A stretch of DNA of 8,319 nt from an uncultured Cellvibrio sp. (GTDB taxonomy: Bacteria > Pseudomonadota > Gammaproteobacteria > Pseudomonadales > Cellvibrionaceae), in the NCBI GenBank assembly GCA_946886255.1, contig CAMPIG010000204.1:1-8319 (forward strand), written 5' to 3'. How positions within the stretch are numbered: position 1 is the stretch's first letter; every line of letters begins with the position of its first letter. The notes beneath the pieces were generated by a model that saw nothing but the letters and a program-made list of their open reading frames with translations, had not been told where the DNA came from and did not search any database. Shown here piece by piece: positions 1 through 5,410 of the stretch. Made by a program: the position numbers and the translations under genes.

Positions 1-20
1 TTTTCTGATTCGGATGCCAT
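1..20 (-). CDS. Start of a divergent gene (partial, first six codons only)
   Basis: Read on the minus strand, an ATG begins at position 20 and continues in frame to the window edge as M-A-S-E-S-E. It is preceded on that strand by AAAGG with an 8-base spacer, a good Shine-Dalgarno placement. The rest of the gene lies outside the window, so no product can be named. If real, the gene is divergent from the DUF202 gene and shares the intergenic region 21-236 with it, including the direct repeat at 37-53, which lies only 17 bases upstream of this ATG. The support is start codon plus ribosome binding site only; six codons cannot show coding character. Confidence 0.35.
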
Positions 21-36
21 TTGCAATACCTTTATC

Positions 37-53
37 CTTAAGTTAATTTTAAG
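37..53 (+). promoter_or_regulatory. PmrA-type direct repeat (putative OmpR-family operator)
   Basis: The sequence CTTAAG-TTAAT-TTTAAG is visible. It fits the published PmrA box pattern HTTAAK-N5-HTTAAK at every specified base and has the 11-base periodicity typical of tandem OmpR-family binding sites. TTAA is self-complementary, so the box also reads reasonably on the minus strand. It lies 17 bases upstream of the divergent ATG at position 20 and 183 bases upstream of the DUF202 gene, so the divergent gene is the likelier target. A lone CTTAAG at 103-108 has no partner at the right spacing. The match is seen; the function is inferred, and AT-rich promoter DNA can give such matches by chance. 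Confidence 0.4.
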
Positions 54-72
54 ATTCCTGAACTCTCATTCT

Positions 73-86
73 ATGACTGATGTCAG
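73..86. promoter_or_regulatory. Palindrome TGAC-N4-GTCA, copy 1 (putative operator)
   Basis: ATGACTGATGTCAG contains the palindrome TGAC-TGAT-GTCA. A second copy, ATGACAGATGTCAT, sits at 696-709 upstream of the ABC operon and matches at 12 of 14 positions. Both copies are in non-coding DNA upstream of a gene. That arrangement suggests a shared transcription factor site, but I do not recognise the consensus as belonging to a particular regulator. Confidence 0.35.
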
Positions 87-236
87 GAATTCACAGAGCG
101 GACTTAAGATAACATAGTGAGCCCCACCCGGGGAGGCGCAAACAGGAAGTTTCTACTGTGTCGGAATCTGCTTTCATGAACGTAGGATGATGTTATTAGA
201 TAGGCTCCGTCCGAAAATTTTTATGGGGAACAAGCA

Positions 237-485
237 ATGGGCGAAACTGATCTACGCGATGGATTAGCGGTGGAACGTACCCACTTGGCCAACGAACGCA
301 CGCTACTGTCTTATATCCGCACAGCCCTGGCTCTGCTGGCTGGGGGTGCGATGGTGTTGAAGTTTCTGAATAATGATCCAGTGCTGATGCCGTTTGCCTG
401 GGCGGCGCTGGTGGTGGGTACGCTGGTGTTGGTGATCGGCAGTTATCGCTTTTTCAGTGTGCGGCGGCGTATCAGCCGCGGTTGA
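237..485 (+). CDS. DUF202 family small inner-membrane protein (YidH-like)
   Basis: An 82-residue protein with the hallmark DUF202 N-terminal motif ERTHLANERTLLSYIRTALAL (residues about 14-34). This charged amphipathic stretch runs into the first membrane segment (about 28-45), and a second membrane helix follows at about 52-72. The tail is short and basic (R-R-R-I-S-R-G), suggesting a cytoplasmic C-terminus. The length is normal for the family, which includes E. coli YidH. Members are widespread small inner-membrane proteins without an agreed biochemical function. The ATG at 237 is well supported by GGGGA at 225-229 with a 7-base spacer. The gene appears to be monocistronic: 329 non-coding bases separate it from the ABC operon. 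Family assignment is confident; the role is unknown. Confidence 0.88.
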   Translation: MGETDLRDGLAVERTHLANERTLLSYIRTALALLAGGAMVLKFLNNDPVLMPFAWAALVVGTLVLVIGSYRFFSVRRRISRG

Positions 486-814
486 TTTTGTTGGTAAAAA
501 GGATGCTTCTCTCAGGGAGCAAGGATGATAATTTTCTCGTGTATATTGCCCTCCTTCTCCGCTTTCTCTGATAGATACTCGCCAACCTCAGGTGGGTTGA
601 AAAATTTTTATTCCCGGGTGAATCCGAACGGCCGTTTCTTGCTTCTAATCCCATAGCAAGCGGCGATAGCGCCGTGGGCAGAGCCAGTCGGGCAGATGAC
701 AGATGTCATTAGTTTGTTAATTTCGGTAAAAACCTGGCCATTTTGCAGATGGTTTTCGGGAAAACTGTTTAAGCTTGGCGCAAGCCCGTGGTTCCACGAA
801 GGATTCAGAAAACA
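486..814. other. Non-coding interval between the DUF202 gene and the ABC operon
   Basis: No convincing gene is visible on either strand. The interval contains a weak hairpin CAACC/GGTTG at 583-599 followed by A5T5 (a poor terminator candidate for the DUF202 gene), a 5-bp stem CGGCG-ATAG-CGCCG at 661-674, the TGAC-N4-GTCA palindrome at 696-709, a CpxR-like GTTAA-N5-GTAAA at 716-730, and a small stem GCTTG-GCG-CAAGC at 773-785 just before the ABC ATPase ribosome binding site. I could not find a sigma-70 promoter with both boxes convincing. A 43-codon open frame at 525-656 has an AGGGAG-type ribosome site, but its protein resembles nothing I know. The promoter of the ABC operon must lie here unless it reads through from the DUF202 gene. 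Confidence 0.6.
696..709. promoter_or_regulatory. Palindrome TGAC-N4-GTCA, copy 2 (putative operator of the ABC operon)
   Basis: ATGACA-GA-TGTCAT is a perfect 6-bp inverted repeat with a 2-base centre. It is the counterpart of the site at 73-86, sharing 12 of 14 bases including the N-GAT centre. It lies about 105 bases upstream of the ABC ATPase start, a plausible position for a transcriptional operator. The regulator is unknown. Confidence 0.4.
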
Positions 815-1540
815 ATGATCAAACTGCATAACATTCATAAATACTATTCCACCGGTGAGCAACGCTTGCACGTGCTCAAGGGAATTGACCAGCATATTCG
901 CGAGGGCGAGCTGGTATCGATCATGGGCTCGTCCGGTTCGGGCAAGTCTACCTTGTTGAATATCCTCGGGATTCTCGATAATCACGATGAAGGTGATTAC
1001 TTTTTGAATGGGGTGGAGATCCGCCACCTTAAGGAAAAAAAGGCCGCCCAACTGCGCAATCAGTTGCTGGGTTTTATTTTTCAGTCATTCAATTTATTGC
1101 CGTTCAAAAACGCCACGGAAAATGTGGCCCTGCCGTTGTATTACCAGAATGTCAGCCGGAAGGAGCGCAATTACCGCGCAGCGCAATATCTGGAGATGGT
1201 GGGGTTGTCCAATCGTGCGACCCATATGCCCAATGAATTATCCGGTGGCCAAAAACAGCGTGTCGCTATCGCCCGTGCGTTGGTGACGAAGCCGAAGGTC
1301 ATTCTCGCTGATGAACCCACCGGTGCGCTAGACAGCCAGACCACCCAGGAAATTATGGCGCTGATGAAAGACGTTCACAGCCTCGGCAATACCATTGTGA
1401 TCGTGACTCACGAACAGGACATTGCTGATCAAACCGAACGCCAGATTATCCTCAAAGACGGCTTGATTGTGCCGGGCAGAAAAAACTCACCCGTCACAGT
1501 GGCACCCGCCATCGCCAACGAAGAAGACATCCTGGGGTAA
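815..1540 (+). CDS. ABC transporter ATP-binding protein, MacB/LolD type
   Basis: A 241-residue cytoplasmic ATPase that would power the two permeases encoded directly downstream. All nucleotide-binding motifs are present (numbered from the ATG at 815): Walker A GSSGSGKS at 38-45, Q-loop glutamine about 90 in FIFQSFNLLP, signature LSGGQ at 142-146, Walker B VILADEP at 162-168 with the catalytic glutamate, and switch histidine about 199 in IVTHEQ. The context F-Q-S-F-N-L-L-P and LSGGQKQRVAIARAL is typical of the MacB/LolD/FtsE group. The length is that of a free-standing NBD with a short extra tail (about 221-241), whereas MacB fuses this domain to its permease. The ATG at 815 is preferred over an in-frame GTG at 788 because AAGGA (799-803) lies 11 bases upstream and homologues begin close to the I-x-L-x-x-I-x-K-x-Y strand. 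Its stop directly abuts the permease ATG, indicating co-translation. Confidence 0.95.
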   Translation: MIKLHNIHKYYSTGEQRLHVLKGIDQHIREGELVSIMGSSGSGKSTLLNILGILDNHDEGDYFLNGVEIRHLKEKKAAQLRNQLLGFIFQSFNLLPFKNATENVALPLYYQNVSRKERNYRAAQYLEMVGLSNRATHMPNELSGGQKQRVAIARALVTKPKVILADEPTGALDSQTTQEIMALMKDVHSLGNTIVIVTHEQDIADQTERQIILKDGLIVPGRKNSPVTVAPAIANEEDILG

Positions 1541-2782
1541 ATGACAATGGACGGTTTACAGGAAATTCTCTACACCCTGCGTCAGAACAAATTGCGCACT
1601 GCGCTGACCGCATTCGGCGTGTTCTGGGGCATCCTGATGTTGATTTTATTACTCGGTGCCGGACGCGGGATGCAGAACGGCGTTTACGCCGATTTCGGTT
1701 CGGATGTTCTGGATTTTATCGTGGTGTACACCGGCACGACATCCGTGGCCTATCGTGGCATGGGCCTGGGTCGGCAAATTAGTTTGACGCTCGACGATGT
1801 GGAAGCTATTCAACGGCAAGTGAAAGGTGTTGGCGTGATTTCACCGACCAACGAACGCGGTGGTATTTCGATTGTTTACGGCGATAAAACCGGCAGCTTT
1901 GCGGTTCACGGTGTGCCGGATGAATTCTTCAAGGTAAAAGAAAGCGTGCCCTTTCCGCTGGGGCGCAAGATCAATCCGCTGGATGACGAATATGTGCGCA
2001 AGATTGCTGTCGTTGGCACCGTCGTCGCCGAACGGGTGTTTGGTAAAGATGTTGATCCAGTTGGAAAAGATATTCGGGTTAACGGCGTAATGATGAAGGT
2101 GGTGGGCACCTTTTACGATAAGGGAAATCGTGGCCGCGATTCCGAACGTGTGTACATTCCTATCACCACCTTTCAGAAATTATTTGGTGCCAGCGACAAG
2201 ATTGCCGCTATCTGGCTGCGACCCCAGTCCGGCTTTGATGGTTTCGTGGTGGAAGAAAAAATAATCGAGTTATTAAAACGTCGTCACGCGGTATCACCGG
2301 AAGATCGTCGTGCGATTCGCTCGTTCAACATGGCCGAGCCGGCGAAGATGATAAACGGTTTGTTCCTCGGTATTAATGCGTTTATCTGGTTTGTCGGTCT
2401 GGGTACTTTAATGGCCGGGATTGTGGGTGTGAGTAACATCATGATCATCACGGTTAAAGAACGTACCCGTGAAATCGGTATTCGCAAAGCGCTCGGTGCA
2501 ACGCCTTTAAATATTGTCAGCACGCTGCTGTTTGAGTCGATACTAGTGACCAGTATTGCGGGCTATGCAGGGCTGGTCGTGGGTGTGGGTTTGATCGAGC
2601 TGGTGTCGTATTTACTGAAGTCCGTGGGTGCGCAATTGCCTTACTTTACTAACCCCGAAATAAACTTTCAGGTGGCTATCACTGCGATCATTCTCTTGAT
2701 TGTGGTCGGTGCGCTGGCAGGGCTGATGCCCGCGTTGCGCGCTGCGAAGATTATGCCCATTGAAGCCATGCGCGCGGATTAA
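1541..2782 (+). CDS. ABC transporter permease, MacB_PCD/FtsX type (first paralogue)
   Basis: A 413-residue inner-membrane permease with MacB-like topology. A cytoplasmic amphipathic N-terminus (residues 5-20) precedes TM1 (about 21-41) and a periplasmic MacB_PCD domain of about 235 residues (42-278). The FtsX domain follows with TM2 (280-304), the cytoplasmic coupling segment VKERTREIGIRKALGA (305-320) that should contact the ATPase, TM3 (about 328-355) and TM4 (about 377-398). The C-terminus AAKIMPIEAMRAD is typical of the family. It has no ATPase domain and must use the one encoded upstream. Two starts are possible: ATG 1541 touches the preceding stop, while ATG 1547 has GGGG (1534-1537) 9 bases away, a better spacing that gives 411 residues. 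It is clearly paralogous to the next gene, so the pair probably forms a heterodimer like LolC/LolE. The substrate is unknown. Confidence 0.93.
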   Translation: MTMDGLQEILYTLRQNKLRTALTAFGVFWGILMLILLLGAGRGMQNGVYADFGSDVLDFIVVYTGTTSVAYRGMGLGRQISLTLDDVEAIQRQVKGVGVISPTNERGGISIVYGDKTGSFAVHGVPDEFFKVKESVPFPLGRKINPLDDEYVRKIAVVGTVVAERVFGKDVDPVGKDIRVNGVMMKVVGTFYDKGNRGRDSERVYIPITTFQKLFGASDKIAAIWLRPQSGFDGFVVEEKIIELLKRRHAVSPEDRRAIRSFNMAEPAKMINGLFLGINAFIWFVGLGTLMAGIVGVSNIMIITVKERTREIGIRKALGATPLNIVSTLLFESILVTSIAGYAGLVVGVGLIELVSYLLKSVGAQLPYFTNPEINFQVAITAIILLIVVGALAGLMPALRAAKIMPIEAMRAD

Positions 2783-2786
2783 CCCC

Positions 2787-4052
2787 ATGATGATTGATAC
2801 AGAAAAGTGGCAGGAAATTTTTAAGACCTTGGGCCAACATAAGTTGCGCACATCGCTCACCGCTTTCGGTGTGTTCTGGGGAATCTTTATGCTCACCGTG
2901 TTGCTCGGTGCGGGTAAAGGCCTGGAAAACGGTGTGATCGAAGGTTTTCCACGAGTAGCTAACAGTGTGTATATCTGGGTACAAGGGACCACGCAAGTAC
3001 CGTATCAAGGCCTTCCCATTGGTCGCCAGATTCAGCTGGAAGCTGCGGATGTTAAAGCCATTGAAGACAATGTGCCCAGTGTCAGTTTTATTCGCGGACA
3101 AAATTCTGTGGGCATCTGGGAGGGCACGCCACCTTACACAAAGTACAAAGATAAAAACGGCACTTTCTATGTACAAGGCACCCACGCCGGCATGGCCAAT
3201 ATTAATTCCATGCGCATTATCGAGGGCCGCGGCGTCAATGAGACCGATGATAATGAACGACGCAAGGTGGCGATCATCGGTACGCGGGTAAAAACCCAAT
3301 TATTTGATGAAGGCGTCAATCCACTGGGTGAGAATATCACCATATCGGGCATCAGTTTTACCGTGATTGGGGTGTTTAAATCCCTGGCAGATGGCAACCA
3401 GCAACAGGAAGAAGAAAAAATTTATATTCCCAACGACACATTGCGTTACGCCTTTAATCAAGTCGGTTGGGTCGGCAGTTTTGTAGTGTTGCCACAACCG
3501 GGTTTACATGCGCGAATAGCGGAACAGGATGTAAAAAAATACCTCGCCGAGATCAAAAAAGTGTCACCGGATGATGTCGGGGTGTTCGGCAGTTTCAATT
3601 TGCAAAATGAATTCGACAAGATTCAGGGACTATTTACCGGTATAGAAGTGTTCAGCTGGATGGTGGCTATCGGCACCATCATGGCCGGCGCGATCGGGGT
3701 GGGTAATATCATGTTGATTGTGGTGAAAGAACGTACGCGGGAAATCGGTTTGCGCAAAGCGCTGGGTGCTACACCGACATCGATCGTTGCGATGATTGTA
3801 CAGGAATCCATTTTTATCACCGCCGTAGCGGGTTACATGGGCCTGGTGGTGGGTGTTTTCCTGCTCGAAGGCGTAAGTAATTTATTAGAAGCCAGTGGCG
3901 GCGGCTCCGGTATGTTTCGTCGACCCGAAGTAGATTTTGCGACGGCGATCAGTGCGTTAGTCGTGTTGGTGATATCCGGTTTGCTGGCCTCGCTGATGCC
4001 TGCCGCCAAGGCGGCCGCCGTGAATCCGATTGTGGCTTTGCAAGATGAATAA
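2787..4052 (+). CDS. ABC transporter permease, MacB_PCD/FtsX type (second paralogue)
   Basis: A 421-residue permease homologous to the preceding gene throughout. The N-terminal HKLRTSLTAFGVFWG segment and the coupling segment VKERTREIGLRKALGATP are almost the same in both. Membrane segments fall at about 23-43, 289-313, 337-361 and 384-405, with a periplasmic domain of about 245 residues between the first two. That domain differs most from its paralogue, for example in the polar stretch DGNQQQEEEK (about 202-211), and the TM3-TM4 loop contains a GGGSG stretch. This pattern suggests duplication followed by specialisation. Two adjacent ATGs (2787, 2790) follow the previous stop by 4 bases. The ribosome site is weak (CGGA at 2775-2778), so translational coupling is likely. 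An in-frame TTG at 2760 would lie inside the upstream gene and is not favoured. Confidence 0.93.
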   Translation: MMIDTEKWQEIFKTLGQHKLRTSLTAFGVFWGIFMLTVLLGAGKGLENGVIEGFPRVANSVYIWVQGTTQVPYQGLPIGRQIQLEAADVKAIEDNVPSVSFIRGQNSVGIWEGTPPYTKYKDKNGTFYVQGTHAGMANINSMRIIEGRGVNETDDNERRKVAIIGTRVKTQLFDEGVNPLGENITISGISFTVIGVFKSLADGNQQQEEEKIYIPNDTLRYAFNQVGWVGSFVVLPQPGLHARIAEQDVKKYLAEIKKVSPDDVGVFGSFNLQNEFDKIQGLFTGIEVFSWMVAIGTIMAGAIGVGNIMLIVVKERTREIGLRKALGATPTSIVAMIVQESIFITAVAGYMGLVVGVFLLEGVSNLLEASGGGSGMFRRPEVDFATAISALVVLVISGLLASLMPAAKAAAVNPIVALQDE

Positions 4053-4063
4053 TTGAGGTGTCC

Positions 4064-4103
4064 GCTGAAAATGTCTTGTGTTGTAGCGCAACTATTTTTC
4101 AGC
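4064..4103 (+). other. Intercistronic stem-loop between second permease and adaptor
   Basis: GCTGAAAA (4064-4071) and TTTTCAGC (4096-4103) form a perfect 8-bp inverted repeat. A smaller nested stem GTTG/CAAC (4080-4083 with 4089-4092) lies inside the loop. No U-run follows, so it is not a rho-independent terminator. It occupies the only sizeable gap (100 bases) in the operon and could act in mRNA processing or stability, setting the amount of adaptor relative to transporter. The structure is seen; the role is inferred. Confidence 0.4.
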
Positions 4104-4152
4104 AGCCCGAACAAATCTGTAAAAAATTTCAGTCAAAGGTAAGAAGGGAAAA

Positions 4153-5226
4153 ATGAAAAAATTAGTGTGGTTTGCCGTATTGGCTTTGATCGCGTTTATC
4201 TTTATCGGGACAGCTGTATTTCTGTTTAATAAATCCCAGGAGAAACCGGTGGTTTACGAAACGGATGCGCCGTTTAAAACAACCATCGTCAAGAAAACCG
4301 TGGCCATCGGTAAAGTGATTCCGCGTAAAGAGGTCAATGTAACCTCCCAGGTATCCGGCGTGGTGGAAAAGGTCTACGTCATTGCCGGTCAAACGGTTAA
4401 GAAAGGCGATTTGATCGCGCGTATTACCCTTGCGCCCAATATGGTGATGTTGAACAGCGCGGAGTCACAGCTGCAGTCAGCCCAGATCAATCTAAAAAAT
4501 GCTGAAGATGAACTGGAGCGGCAGAAAAAATTGTATGCCGATAAACTCATCTCTGAATCGGAGTACAACAAATTTTTATTGACCTATAACCTTCAGCGTC
4601 AAGCGGTAGAGTCGGCGGAAAATAACCTGCTACTGATTCGCGAGGGCGCCACGCGTACGTCTGACCTGGTGTCAAATATGATTCGCGCTACGGTCGATGG
4701 CATGATCCTTGATGTACCTAACAAGGAAGGTGCGTTTATTGTGGAGTCCAGTACCTACGGTGCGGGCACCACAGTGGCCAGCCTGGCAGACATGAACGAT
4801 ATGATCTTCGAAGGGATGGTCGACGAAGCGGAAGTAGGCAAGATCCGTGAAGGCATGGAACTGGTATTGGATGTGGGCGCCCTTGAAGGCGAACCCTTCA
4901 GCGCGGTGCTGGAATATATCTCACCCAAAGGTATTGAAGACCAGGGCACCATCAAATTCCAGATCCGTGCGGCGGTGACCCTGAGTGACCAATTGTTCCT
5001 GCGCGCCAATTACAGCGCTAATGCGGATATCGTGCTGGACAAACGTGAGGATGTGCTGGCGATCAACGAAGGTAATCTGTTGATTGAGGACGAGCAACAT
5101 TTTGTGGAAGTTGAAACAGCACCGCAGCAATTTGAGAAACGCAAGGTGGAAACGGGGCTGTCTGATGGTATCAATATTGAAATTGTGTCAGGTCTCAAAG
5201 AAAGCGAGAAGATCAAACGCCGTTGA
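4153..5226 (+). CDS. Periplasmic adaptor subunit of efflux transporter (MacA/HlyD family)
   Basis: A 357-residue membrane-fusion protein. An N-terminal membrane anchor (about 5-26, no lipobox) is followed by the first lipoyl half-motif (about 62-92, VNVTSQVSGVVEKVYVIAGQ), an alpha-helical coiled-coil hairpin (about 97-165), the second lipoyl half (about 176-213), a beta-barrel (about 215-295) and a membrane-proximal domain (about 296-357). The hairpin carries R123-x3-L127-x6-S134, matching the RxxxLxxxxxxS tip motif by which MacA/AcrA-type adaptors dock to TolC. A TolC-like channel is therefore expected as partner, though none is encoded here. The start at 4153 follows GAAGGG (4143-4148) with a 4-base spacer. 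The adaptor comes last in the operon, whereas macA usually precedes macB. The C-terminus after SGLKESEKI is short and basic. Family assignment is secure; substrate unknown. Confidence 0.94.
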   Translation: MKKLVWFAVLALIAFIFIGTAVFLFNKSQEKPVVYETDAPFKTTIVKKTVAIGKVIPRKEVNVTSQVSGVVEKVYVIAGQTVKKGDLIARITLAPNMVMLNSAESQLQSAQINLKNAEDELERQKKLYADKLISESEYNKFLLTYNLQRQAVESAENNLLLIREGATRTSDLVSNMIRATVDGMILDVPNKEGAFIVESSTYGAGTTVASLADMNDMIFEGMVDEAEVGKIREGMELVLDVGALEGEPFSAVLEYISPKGIEDQGTIKFQIRAAVTLSDQLFLRANYSANADIVLDKREDVLAINEGNLLIEDEQHFVEVETAPQQFEKRKVETGLSDGINIEIVSGLKESEKIKRR

Positions 5227-5253
5227 GAAGCCGTCGCTCATAGCGGATAATGC

Positions 5254-5277
5254 GGGCCACATCAGTGGCCCTTTTTT
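5254..5277 (+). terminator. Rho-independent terminator of the ABC operon
   Basis: GGGCCAC (5254-5260), loop ATCA, GTGGCCC (5265-5271), then six T residues (5272-5277). The 7-bp stem is perfect and GC-rich, and it lies 27 bases after the adaptor stop codon. It separates the transporter operon from the mipA operon. Confidence 0.93.
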
Positions 5278-5328
5278 ATAGCGTTTTATGGGCGTCTGCA
5301 AAGCCACACGCTGACCTATAAAGCGAAC

Positions 5329-5342
5329 TACAAATTGTTACA
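5329..5342 (+). promoter_or_regulatory. RstA-box-like operator upstream of the mipA operon
   Basis: TACAAATTGTTACA matches the reported E. coli RstA box TACATNTNGTTACA at 11 of 12 specified positions (A instead of T at position 5). It contains two TACA half-sites 10 bases apart, the usual helical spacing for OmpR-family dimers. A possible -10 element TATACA lies at 5364-5369, 21 bases downstream, without a clear -35, as expected for an activated promoter. The RstA-like regulator is encoded in the operon that starts here, so autoregulation is the natural reading. The match is seen, the consensus is recalled from the literature, and binding is inferred. Confidence 0.55.
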
Positions 5343-5365
5343 ACATACCGGAACCTTTCAAGGTA

Positions 5366-5403
5366 TACATAAGTTGGGTGATTTTGCCCGGGCAACTTAT
5401 GTA
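5366..5403 (+). promoter_or_regulatory. Perfect 11-bp inverted repeat at the mipA start region
   Basis: TACATAAGTTG (5366-5376) and CAACTTATGTA (5393-5403) are exact reverse complements separated by 16 bases. The right arm includes the in-frame ATG at 5399, and the repeat ends 7 bases before the preferred ATG at 5411. As RNA it would form a stem able to hide the ribosome landing site; GGG (5376-5378) and CCC (5387-5389) offer a competing inner pairing. As DNA it could be an operator overlapping the possible -10 at 5364-5369. Which applies depends on the unknown transcription start. Confidence 0.55.
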
Positions 5404-5410
5404 CGCAATT

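Noticed and set aside
121..137. GC-rich CCCC/GGGG hairpin upstream of the DUF202 gene, considered as part of a riboswitch
   Set aside because: The 4-bp stem stands alone and no known riboswitch or RNA family pattern could be recognised around it.
583..609. Candidate terminator after the DUF202 gene (CAACC/GGTTG, then A5T5)
   Set aside because: The stem is only 5 bp with a 7-base loop, and the T-run is separated from it by five A residues. It is too weak to call as a rho-independent terminator.
788..814. GTG-initiated N-terminal extension of the ABC ATPase
   Set aside because: The nine extra residues (V-P-R-R-I-Q-K-T region) do not fit the usual NBD start, and the ribosome site AAGGA at 799-803 would fall inside the extension and serves ATG 815.
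608..1051. 147-residue minus-strand open frame
   Set aside because: It overlaps the start of the clearly coding ABC ATPase, including Walker A, and its protein has no recognisable family features. It is a shadow frame.
2751..3299. 182-residue minus-strand open frame
   Set aside because: It lies entirely antisense to the second permease, which is unmistakable from its motifs; the minus-strand protein has no domain character.
5364..5369. TATACA as a complete sigma-70 promoter for the mipA operon
   Set aside because: No acceptable -35 lies 16-18 bases upstream (5341-5346 is CAACAT), so only an activator-dependent -10 can be suggested and I did not list it as a separate promoter.
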